In this document: positions 50,821 through 60,054 of the stretch, in pieces | Layout of the letters: every line of letters begins with the position of its first letter | Position numbering within the stretch: the first letter of the stretch is position 1 | From: Rhodocyclus tenuis | GTDB lineage: Bacteria; Pseudomonadota; Gammaproteobacteria; Burkholderiales; Rhodocyclaceae | NCBI RefSeq assembly: GCF_014197755.1 | Contig: NZ_JACIGE010000016.1 | Location: 19,937 to 83,936, forward strand | Direction of reading: 5' to 3' | DNA: 64,000 nucleotides | The notes under the pieces: model-generated | Told to the model about the DNA's origin: nothing | Database searches by the model: none | What the model saw: the letters and a program-made list of their open reading frames with translations, nothing else | Made by a program: the position numbers and the translations under genes

Positions 50821-51993
50821 TCAGGCCTTGCTCAATTCGCGCATGCCGCGCGTCAGGCCGTCGACGCTCAGCGGGAACATGCGGCCGCCGAGCAGTTGGC
50901 GGATCAGCGAAATCGACTCGCGGTAAGGCCAGTGCGCTTCCGGTTCGGGGTTGAGCCAGACGGCGTGCGGGAAGGCGTCGGAGAGGCGCGACAGCCAGAC
51001 CGCACCGGGCTCGGCGTTGTCGTGCTCGACACTGCCGCCGGGATGGACGATCTCGTAGGGGCTCATCGTCGCGTCGCCAACGAAGATCAGCTTGTAGTCG
51101 CGGCCGTAGCGGTGCAGCACGTCGACGGTCGGCGTGCGCTCGGTGCGGCGGCGGACGTTGTCGCGCCAGACATGCTCGTAGACGCAGTTGTGGAAGTAGT
51201 AGTACTCGAGGTGCTTGAACTCGTTGCGGCAGGCGGAGAACAGCGTCGCGCAGGTGGCGATATGGTCGTCCATCGAACCGCCGACGTCGAGGAAGAGCAG
51301 CACCTTCACCGCGTTGTGCCGCTCCGGGCGCAGCTTGAGGTCGAGCCAGCCGGCGTTGCGCGCGGTGCCATCGATGGTGCCGTCGAGGTCGAGTTCCTCG
51401 GCGGCGCCTTCGCGCGCGAAACGGCGCAGGCGTCTGAGCGCGACCTGGATGTTGCGCGTGCCAAGTTCGACGCTGTCGTCGAGGTTCTTGAACTCGCGCT
51501 TCTCCCACACCTTCACCGCCGAGCGGTTCTCGCTCCGGCCGCCGATGCGCACGCCTTCCGGGTGCGTGCCGCCGTGGCCGAAGGGCGAACTGCCGCCGGT
51601 GCCGATCCACTTGTTGCCGCCGGCGTGGCGTTCCTTCTGCTCGGCGAGGCGCTGTTGCAGCGTTTCCATCAGCTTGTCCCAGCCGAGTTTTTCCAGCGCG
51701 GCGCGTTCCTCGTCGCTCAACAGGCGTTTGGCGGCCTGGCGCAGCCATTCCTCGGGGATGCCGGTTTCCATGCCGGGCAGGGCTTCGATGCCCTTGAAAT
51801 ACTCGCCAAAGGCCAGGTCGAAGCGGTCGAACTGTGTTTCGTCCTTGATCAGCGTCGTGCGCGCCAGCAGATAGAAGTCGTCGATGCTGTAGCCGGCGAC
51901 ATTGAGGCGCAGCGCCTCGAGCAGGACGAGGAACTCCTGCAGCGAGGTCTTGACGCCGCGCGCGCGCAGGTGCAGGAAGAAATCGACGAGCAT
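50821..51993 (-). CDS. VWA domain protein, CoxE-like
   Basis: 390 residues. The N-terminal helical part is followed by a von Willebrand A domain with the metal site DVGGSM (Asp236 to Ser240; the usual D-x-S-x-S has Gly for the first Ser) and later FVGDATMSPYEI. The middle region GGNKWIGTGGSSPFGHGGTHPEGVRIGG is Gly-rich and characteristic of this group. It forms a pair with the MoxR-type ATPase encoded 47 bases upstream. Such pairs often insert metals or assemble complexes, but the client here is unknown. Confidence 0.85.
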   Translation of the reverse strand: MLVDFFLHLRARGVKTSLQEFLVLLEALRLNVAGYSIDDFYLLARTTLIKDETQFDRFDLAFGEYFKGIEALPGMETGIPEEWLRQAAKRLLSDEERAALEKLGWDKLMETLQQRLAEQKERHAGGNKWIGTGGSSPFGHGGTHPEGVRIGGRSENRSAVKVWEKREFKNLDDSVELGTRNIQVALRRLRRFAREGAAEELDLDGTIDGTARNAGWLDLKLRPERHNAVKVLLFLDVGGSMDDHIATCATLFSACRNEFKHLEYYYFHNCVYEHVWRDNVRRRTERTPTVDVLHRYGRDYKLIFVGDATMSPYEIVHPGGSVEHDNAEPGAVWLSRLSDAFPHAVWLNPEPEAHWPYRESISLIRQLLGGRMFPLSVDGLTRGMRELSKA

Positions 51994-52040
51994 CTCGGGC
52001 TAGGCTGCCACGGGGAGCAGGCGGTGCTTGGGCACGAGAC

Positions 52041-52907
<867 letters not shown>

Positions 52908-53040
52908 GAAAGACCTCGGAGCGGGGGGCGACGGAAACAAGTTTAACCGCAAGCCGCGCCGGCCGATCAAGGCCGCGCGGCCCGCCTTGTGACGCTTTCA
53001 TGACATCTGCCGGCACGGCCCATGGCTGCTGATGGTCGGG

Positions 53041-53049
53041 TGCTAGAAT
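53041..53049 (+). promoter_or_regulatory. Extended -10 promoter of ppx
   Basis: TGC followed by TAGAAT (53044-53049) makes an extended -10 pattern 29 bases before the ppx ATG, the same arrangement as before typA. No -35 is visible. Confidence 0.5.
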
Positions 53050-53078
53050 GCCCGTTCTTTCGCTGTCCGAATGAAAAA

Positions 53079-54587
53079 ATGGCTTACGAACTGATCGCCG
53101 CGGTCGATCTTGGCTCCAACAGCTTCCGTTTGCAGGTCGGCCGCGTCGTCGACGACCAGATTTACCCCCTCGATTCGCTGAAAGAGCCGGTGCGTCTCGC
53201 CTCGGGCCTGACCGCCGACAAGCGCCTCGACGCCGCCTCGCGCGAGCGCGCCTTGCTCGCCTTGCGCCGTTTCGGCGAGCGTCTGCGCGGCTTTCAGCCC
53301 GACGCGGTGCGTGCCGTCGCGACCAACACCCTGCGCGTCGCCAAGGATGCGCCGGACTTCCTGCCGGCAGCCGAGCAGGCACTGGGCTTTCCGATCGAAA
53401 TCATCGGCGGCCGCGAGGAAGCGCGCCTGATCTATCTCGGCGCCGCGCATTCGCTGCCGGCAGTCGATTACAAACGGCTGGTGATCGACATCGGCGGCGG
53501 TTCGACCGAGTGCATCATCGGCCGCCAGGTCGAGCCGCTGCTGCTCGAATCGCTGTACATGGGCTGCGTCAGCTTCACGCTGCGCTTCTTTCCTGGCGGC
53601 GTCATCGACAAGAAGCGCTTCCGCGACGCCGAACTGGCAGCCGCACGCGAAATCCAGAGCATCGCCGCTGCTTACCGCCGTTTCGGCTGGCGCGAAGCGG
53701 TCGGCTCGTCGGGAACGGCGCGCGCGCTGGCCGAAATCCTCGAACTCAACGGCTTCAATCCGGGCGGTGTCAGCGGCATCACGCGCGAAGGGCTGGAGCG
53801 TCTGCGCAGCCTGCTCATCCGCGCCGGTTCGGCCGAGGCGCTGTCGCTGGAAGGGCTGCGCTCCGACCGGCAGCCGGTGCTGCCCGGCGGACTGGCGATC
53901 ATGTGCGCGATCTTCTCCGAACTCGGCATCGAACACATGACCTACGCCGACGGCGCGCTGCGCCTGGGCGTTCTCTACGACCTGCTCGGCCGCTTCTACC
54001 GGCACGACATGCGCGATGCGACGGTCGAGCAGTTCATGAGCCGTTATCAGGTCGATACCCTGCAGGCGGAACGCGTCGAGCGCACGGCGCTTGGTCTGCT
54101 CGGACAGCTGATCGACACCACCGCGCCGGAGCACGAGGGCGACCTGCGCTTTCTGCGCTGGGCGGCGCAACTGCACGAAATCGGCATTTCGATCGCGCAC
54201 ACCAGCTACCACAAGCATGGCGCCTACATCATCACCTTTGCCGACATGCCCGGTTTTTCGAAGAAGGATCAGGCACGGCTGGCGCTGCTGGTGCTCGGCC
54301 AGCGCGGCAAGCTGGAAAAGCTCGGCGCGCTGCCGGCGCAGGACAGTGCCTGGCAGCTGGTCTGCTGTCTGCGGCTGGCGGCCTTGCTGCACCGGCCACG
54401 CGACGATCGCGAGTTGCCCGATTTTGTCCTCAAGCGCACGCCGGTCGCTTTTCAGCTCGACCTGCCGGCCGACTGGCTCGCCGCCAACCCGCTCACCGCA
54501 GCGGCATTGGCCGACGAGGCGACGACCTGGGAGCGACTTGGCTCCGGGCTACGCATCCGGCGGCGAGCCGCCGCCAGCGTCGGCTGA
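53079..54587 (+). CDS. ppx: Exopolyphosphatase (Ppx/GppA family)
   Basis: 502 residues. It has ASKHA-type phosphatase motifs DLGSNSFRL (10-18), IGGREEARLIYLGA, IDIGGGSTE and SSGTARAL, followed by an HD-like C-terminal part (FLRWAAQLHEIGISIAH). It removes phosphate from polyphosphate ends, possibly also from pppGpp. A seven-codon frame MKKWLTN starts eight bases upstream (53071) and overlaps the start out of frame. The mla-type permease follows after 6 bases. Confidence 0.93.
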   Translation: MAYELIAAVDLGSNSFRLQVGRVVDDQIYPLDSLKEPVRLASGLTADKRLDAASRERALLALRRFGERLRGFQPDAVRAVATNTLRVAKDAPDFLPAAEQALGFPIEIIGGREEARLIYLGAAHSLPAVDYKRLVIDIGGGSTECIIGRQVEPLLLESLYMGCVSFTLRFFPGGVIDKKRFRDAELAAAREIQSIAAAYRRFGWREAVGSSGTARALAEILELNGFNPGGVSGITREGLERLRSLLIRAGSAEALSLEGLRSDRQPVLPGGLAIMCAIFSELGIEHMTYADGALRLGVLYDLLGRFYRHDMRDATVEQFMSRYQVDTLQAERVERTALGLLGQLIDTTAPEHEGDLRFLRWAAQLHEIGISIAHTSYHKHGAYIITFADMPGFSKKDQARLALLVLGQRGKLEKLGALPAQDSAWQLVCCLRLAALLHRPRDDRELPDFVLKRTPVAFQLDLPADWLAANPLTAAALADEATTWERLGSGLRIRRRAAASVG

Positions 54588-54593
54588 GGCTCG

Positions 54594-55709
54594 ATGGCCA
54601 CCGCGACGCTCGATATCGATGACGGCAGCGCCGTCGGCGAAGCGCGCCTGGCCGGCGACTGGACACTTGTCGAACTGTCGGCAACGCTGAAAACGCTCGA
54701 ATCACGCCTGAGTACGCTCGGCAGCAGCGAGGTCGCCTGGAATCTGCTGTCCATCGGCCGCCTCGACAGCGTCGGCGCGCTGCTATTGTGGCGCGCCTGG
54801 GGGCGCCAGTGGCCGGCAAAGGTGCAACTGTCGGCGGCGCACCGGCGCGTTTTCGAGCGCGTCGGCAGCATCGTTCCAGCCGATGCCTCGCCCGCGGCGC
54901 CCGACCCGGCGCGCCTCGTCCTCTTTCTCGGCCAGATCGCGCTCAAGGCCTGGCACAACCTGCTCGGCATCGTCACGCTGGTCGGCCAGCTGGTGCTCGA
55001 TATCGGCTATCTGTGCGTGCATCCGCGCGAGATTCCCTGGCGCGAGTTTTCGGCAACCTTGTATAAAAGCGGCGCGCAGGCGCTGCCGGTGATCGCGCTG
55101 ATCGGCTTTCTCATCGGCATCGTGCTCTCCTACCTGTCGTCGCTGCAGCTCAAGGCCTACGGCGCCGACGTCTTCATCGTGAACTTGCTCGGCATCGCCG
55201 TCATCCGCGAACTCGGGCCGGTGCTTGTCGCCGTGCTTGTCGCCGGTCGTTCCGGCTCGGCGATGACGGCGCAGATCGGCGTCATGCGCGTCACCGAGGA
55301 AATCGATGCGCTGGCGACGATCGGCGTCTCGCGCAGCCTGCGTCTGGTGTTGCCGAAAGTGCTGGCGCTGGCGGTGGCGACGCCGCTGCTGGTGGTGTGG
55401 TGCTCGGCGGCCGGACTGATCGGCGGCATGATGTCGGCGCATCTGCAGATGGATCTGTCCTACGGTTACTTCATCGACACGCTGCCGAAGGTGGTGCCGG
55501 TCGCCAACCTGCTCATCGGCATGGCCAAGGGCTGCGCCTTCGGCCTGCTGGTCGGCATCTTCGCCTGCCACTTCGGCCTGCGCATCCGGCCGAACACCGA
55601 AAGCCTGTCGGTCGGCACGACTACCTCGGTGGTCACCTCGATTACCGTGGTGATCGTCGTCGATGCCGTTTTCGCCGTCCTCACGCGCAACATGGGGCTG
55701 CCGCTGTGA
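54594..55709 (+). CDS. mlaE: MlaE-type permease with fused STAS domain
   Basis: 371 residues. The N-terminal ~100 residues form a STAS/MlaB-like domain (GDWTLVELSATLKTLESRL, SIGRLDSVGALLLWR). The rest is the MlaE permease with about five to six helices and the typical PVIALIGFLIGIVLSYLSS, RELGPVLVAVLVAGRSGSAMTAQIG and EEIDALATIG blocks. It is the membrane part of a lipid ABC transporter of the MCE class. It overlaps the ATPase gene by four bases (GTGA). Confidence 0.92.
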   Translation: MATATLDIDDGSAVGEARLAGDWTLVELSATLKTLESRLSTLGSSEVAWNLLSIGRLDSVGALLLWRAWGRQWPAKVQLSAAHRRVFERVGSIVPADASPAAPDPARLVLFLGQIALKAWHNLLGIVTLVGQLVLDIGYLCVHPREIPWREFSATLYKSGAQALPVIALIGFLIGIVLSYLSSLQLKAYGADVFIVNLLGIAVIRELGPVLVAVLVAGRSGSAMTAQIGVMRVTEEIDALATIGVSRSLRLVLPKVLALAVATPLLVVWCSAAGLIGGMMSAHLQMDLSYGYFIDTLPKVVPVANLLIGMAKGCAFGLLVGIFACHFGLRIRPNTESLSVGTTTSVVTSITVVIVVDAVFAVLTRNMGLPL

Positions 55710-56515
55710 GCGCGCCGGGCAAGGTCGCAGAGGACAGCGTTGCCAAACAGCCGCCGGTGATCGACATCCGCGGCGTATCGACGCGCTTCGGCAAGGCCGT
55801 TATTCACCGTGACATCAGTCTGCAGGTGGGACCGGGCGAAATGCTCGGCCTGGTCGGTGGTTCGGGCAGCGGCAAGACGACGCTGCTGCGCGAGATCGTC
55901 GGCCTGCTGGCGCCGAGCGCGGGCGAGGTCAGGCTGTTCGGGCAGTCGGTCCTCGCTGCCGACCCCGAGGTGCGGCGCGCCGTGCGCCAGCGCTTCGGCA
56001 TGCTTTTTCAGCAGGGCGCGCTGTTCTCGGCTTTGTCGGTCTATGACAACATCGCCTTTCCGCTGCGCGAACTACGCCTGCTCGACGAAGACCTGATCCA
56101 CGACATCGTTCAGGTCAAGCTGGCGATGGCCGAACTCACCGCGGCGCACGGCAAGCTGATGCCGGCCGAGCTGTCCGGCGGCATGGTCAAGCGCGTGGCA
56201 CTGGCACGGGCGCTGGCGCTCGAACCTGAACTGCTGGTGCTCGACGAGCCGACGGCCGGCCTTGACCCCGACCGCAGCGCCGGCTTCGTCAAACTGATCT
56301 GCACGCTGCAGAAAGAACTCGGCTTTACCGTGGTCATGGTCACGCACGACATGGATACGCTGCTCGGTCTGGCGACGCGCGTGGCGGCGCTTGCCGATCA
56401 GCGTATCGTCGCCGATGGCACGATGGCCGAAGTGCTGGCCGTCGATCATCCCTTTGTACGCAATTGTTTTGCTTCCCGGCACGCTCCTGCCGTTGTCGAT
56501 AAGGCGCTTCGCTGA
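55706..56515 (+). CDS. mlaF: Mla-type lipid ABC transporter ATP-binding protein
   Basis: 269 residues with Walker A GGSGSGKTT (51-59), the signature [15 protein letters not shown] and Walker B LLVLDEPTAGLDP. The FGMLFQQGALFSALSVYDN Q-loop region is typical of MlaF. The start is GTG 55706 overlapping the mlaE stop; the open frame upstream lies within mlaE. mlaD follows after 10 bases. Confidence 0.93.
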   Translation: MSAPGKVAEDSVAKQPPVIDIRGVSTRFGKAVIHRDISLQVGPGEMLGLVGGSGSGKTTLLREIVGLLAPSAGEVRLFGQSVLAADPEVRRAVRQRFGMLFQQGALFSALSVYDNIAFPLRELRLLDEDLIHDIVQVKLAMAELTAAHGKLMPAELSGGMVKRVALARALALEPELLVLDEPTAGLDPDRSAGFVKLICTLQKELGFTVVMVTHDMDTLLGLATRVAALADQRIVADGTMAEVLAVDHPFVRNCFASRHAPAVVDKALR

Positions 56516-56525
56516 TGAGGAAAAA

Positions 56526-57452
56526 ATGGAAAACCGTTCGCACGCGCTGATCGCGGGGCTATTCACCCTGCTGCTCCTGCTGGCGTCGCTCAGCGCCGTC
56601 TGGTGGTTCGGCGGCAAGCGTGAGCCGACGCACGATTTCGTTGTCGTCACCCGGCAGAACGTCACCGGCCTCGGCCCGCAAGGGCAGGTGCGCTACCGTG
56701 GCATCGCCGTCGGCAAGGTGCAGTCGATCGAACTCGACCCGCAGGACGGGCGCAACATCCTCGTGCGCATCGGCGTTAACGAGCAGGTGCCGGTGACGCG
56801 CGGCACGACGGCCAAGCTTGGCTTTCAGGGCGTCACCGGCATCGCGCATGTGCTGCTCGAAGAAACCGGCCGCGACCCGACGCCGCTGGTGAGCAGCGAC
56901 GGAACGCCGCCGCGCATCACCATGCAGGCCTCGCTGATCGAAGAGCTGTCCGAAGTCGGTACCCAGACGATGCGCGAAGCGCGCGACTTTCTCGCCGCCA
57001 CCAACCAGCTGCTGAACGCGGAAAACCGCAAGCGCATCGCGCACACGCTCGACAACCTCGAATCCGGCTCGACGCACGCCGCCGAAATCGCCGCGCAGAT
57101 CCACGTGCTGCTTTCGCCCGAGAACGTGCGCGCGCTCGGCTCGACGCTGGCCCGCCTCGAAAGCGCCTCGGGCGAGCTGGCGCCGACCTTGCATGATGCG
57201 CGGGCGACGCTGGCCAGCCTGCGCGCCACCAGCGAAAGGCTTGACCTGACGCTCGGCAATCCCGCGTCGGGCGGCGTCAATGAACTGCTCACCGAACTGT
57301 CGACGACCTCCCGGCAGCTGCAACGGCTGCTGAAAAAACTCGAAGACTCGCCGCAAAGCCTGGTTTTCGGACCGTCGCCAGCGGCGCCCGGCCCTGGCGA
57401 AGCCGGCTTCGTGCCGCCGCGCAGCGCCCAAAGAGGAGAAGCAAAGCCATGA
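56526..57452 (+). CDS. mlaD: MCE-domain lipid-binding protein (MlaD-like)
   Basis: 308 residues. An N-terminal membrane anchor (9-29) precedes the MCE domain at about 38-115 (FVVVTRQNVTGLGPQGQVRYRGIAVGKVQSIELD), and a long helical tail ends in a Pro-rich C-terminus. It is longer than E. coli MlaD (183 residues) because of the coiled, helical extension, as in PqiB/LetB relatives with tunnel-forming helices. GAGGA at 56516-56520 precedes the ATG. It overlaps the lipoprotein gene by four bases. Confidence 0.9.
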   Translation: MENRSHALIAGLFTLLLLLASLSAVWWFGGKREPTHDFVVVTRQNVTGLGPQGQVRYRGIAVGKVQSIELDPQDGRNILVRIGVNEQVPVTRGTTAKLGFQGVTGIAHVLLEETGRDPTPLVSSDGTPPRITMQASLIEELSEVGTQTMREARDFLAATNQLLNAENRKRIAHTLDNLESGSTHAAEIAAQIHVLLSPENVRALGSTLARLESASGELAPTLHDARATLASLRATSERLDLTLGNPASGGVNELLTELSTTSRQLQRLLKKLEDSPQSLVFGPSPAAPGPGEAGFVPPRSAQRGEAKP

Positions 57453-58153
57453 ACCCGACCAGCCGCAAGCGCCTTCCGTTCGCTGGCAGCGCTGCCCTTG
57501 CTGCCGCCATGCTGCTTACCGCCTGCAGCATCGGCGCCCGGCCGGCGCCGACCTTGTACGATTTCGGACCGCCCGCTGCGCGTCTCACCACTGCGCCGGC
57601 GACAACACCGCTCGCCGTCGAGGTGCGCGCGCCGCACTGGCTCGATTCGCCGGGAATCGACTACCGGCTGGCCTACGCCGACGCACAGCGCGTGCAGGAG
57701 TACGCCGGCAGCCGCTGGCTGGCACCGCCGGCGCAGCTGCTTGCGCAACGCCTGCGCCAGCAGCTTGGCGCTACCGCTGCTGCGAGTAATGTGGCAGCCG
57801 CCTGCATCTTGAGAGTCGACTTGCATGAGTTCTCGCAAGTCTTTGAGAAAGAAGAACAAAGCGCCGGCGTAATTCAAGCGCAGGCGGTGCTGCTCGACGC
57901 CCGCCGGCGCCTTATTGCCGGACGGAGTTTTGCCATCGAGCGGCCGGCTGGCAGCGCTGACGCGCGCGGTGCTGCCGCTGCGCTGCTCGCCGCCAGCGAC
58001 GCGCTTGGCGGCGAACTCGCCGGCTGGCTGAACAGCAGCGCACCAACAGCGCGTGCCTGCGCCGGCAGCCTTGGCGCAAACGCCGGCGACAGCGCCGCCA
58101 GACTCCCTCCCGCCGCCGAAGTCCCGCCAGCGGCAACGCCGGTGCTGCGCTGA
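57449..58153 (+). CDS. ABC-type transport auxiliary lipoprotein
   Basis: 234 residues. The lipoprotein signal peptide has lipobox LTAC (Cys26), followed by the LPXTG-free PqiC/ABC_trans_aux pattern YDFGPP, VEVRAPHWLDSPGIDYRLAY and the DLHEFSQVFEKEEQSAGVIQAQAVLLD block. It would sit in the outer membrane as the partner of the MCE protein. The last 30 residues are low-complexity. It is the last gene of ppx-mlaE-mlaF-mlaD-lipoprotein. Confidence 0.85.
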   Translation: MNPTSRKRLPFAGSAALAAAMLLTACSIGARPAPTLYDFGPPAARLTTAPATTPLAVEVRAPHWLDSPGIDYRLAYADAQRVQEYAGSRWLAPPAQLLAQRLRQQLGATAAASNVAAACILRVDLHEFSQVFEKEEQSAGVIQAQAVLLDARRRLIAGRSFAIERPAGSADARGAAAALLAASDALGGELAGWLNSSAPTARACAGSLGANAGDSAARLPPAAEVPPAATPVLR

Positions 58154-58205
58154 ACGGTTTTAAAAAATAAACAAAAACAATAATTTGCAAAAAGGAGACG
58201 AAGCC

Positions 58206-58991
<786 letters not shown>

Positions 58992-59088
58992 GCTTGGCCG
59001 GCGTGCGCGTTGCTTCAGACAACCCGGCCGGCACATGGCGGCCGGCTGAACCCCGCGCCCGCCGAACAGCCGCAACGACTGCAGTCAG

Positions 59089-60054
59089 ATGAGCGAACTC
59101 CCCGAATTTCCTGAAGAACAACCGACGCCCGAGCGCGAGGCGGCGACCAGGCGCAGCACCTGGGTGAGCGTTGCCGTCAATGTCTGCCTGAGCAGCGCGC
59201 AGATCGCCGCCGGCCTGTGGGCCGGTTCGCAGGCACTGATCGCCGACGGCATCCATTCGCTGTCCGATCTGGTTTCCGACTTCGTCGTGCTGCTCGCCGT
59301 GCATCACAGCAAGAAGGGGCCGGACGCCGACCACCAGTACGGTCACCAGCGCTACGAGAACGTCGCCGCGATGGTCATCGGCGGCCTGCTCCTTGCCGTC
59401 GGTATCGGCATGATCTGGGCCGCCGTGCACAAGCTGCAGGCGCCGGCGAGCATCCCGGCCGTGCATCTGCTGGCGCTGTGGGTGGCGCTCGGCGCGCTTG
59501 CCGTCAAGGAAGGGCTGTTCCGCTACATGCTCGCCGTTGCCGAGCGCGTGCGTTCCAGCCTGCTCGTCGCCAACGCCTGGCATGCGCGCTCGGACGCTGC
59601 CTCGTCGCTGATCGTCGCGCTCGGCATCGGCGGCAACCTGCTCGGCTTTCCGTTGCTCGACCCGGTGGCGGCGCTGGTCGTCGGCCTGCTCGTCGGCAAG
59701 ATGGGTTGGGGCTTTCTCTGGAACGCGCTGCACGACCTTACCGACCGCGCTGCCTCGGAAGAGCAGCTCACCGCCATTTCTGCCGAAATCCTCGCCACGC
59801 CGGGTGTGCTCGGCATGCACGAACTGCGCACGCGCAAGACCGGCGACATGATCCTAGTCGACGTCCACCTTGAAATCGACGGCACGATCACCGTCGCCGA
59901 GGGGCATGCCATCGCTTCGCAAGTACGCAAGAACGTCACCCGACGCCACCCGGTGCTCTACGTGATGACGCACGTCGACCCGGCCGAAGTTTCTGCAACA
60001 GGGCAGCGCGACAGCCGGCCCGGCGCCGACGACGCACCGCTTCCGATCAGGTGA
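59089..60054 (+). CDS. Cation diffusion facilitator (CDF) exporter
   Basis: 321 residues with about six helices and the zinc-site pairs His56-x3-Asp60 (GIHSLSD) and His165-x3-Asp169 (WHARSD), followed by a cytoplasmic C-terminal domain (MHELRTRKTGDMILVDVHLEID). It is a proton-coupled exporter of Zn, Fe, Co or Mn; the H/D site suggests Zn-type but is not decisive. Its stop overlaps the P-type ATPase start (GTGA), so both are made together. Confidence 0.92.
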   Translation: MSELPEFPEEQPTPEREAATRRSTWVSVAVNVCLSSAQIAAGLWAGSQALIADGIHSLSDLVSDFVVLLAVHHSKKGPDADHQYGHQRYENVAAMVIGGLLLAVGIGMIWAAVHKLQAPASIPAVHLLALWVALGALAVKEGLFRYMLAVAERVRSSLLVANAWHARSDAASSLIVALGIGGNLLGFPLLDPVAALVVGLLVGKMGWGFLWNALHDLTDRAASEEQLTAISAEILATPGVLGMHELRTRKTGDMILVDVHLEIDGTITVAEGHAIASQVRKNVTRRHPVLYVMTHVDPAEVSATGQRDSRPGADDAPLPIR

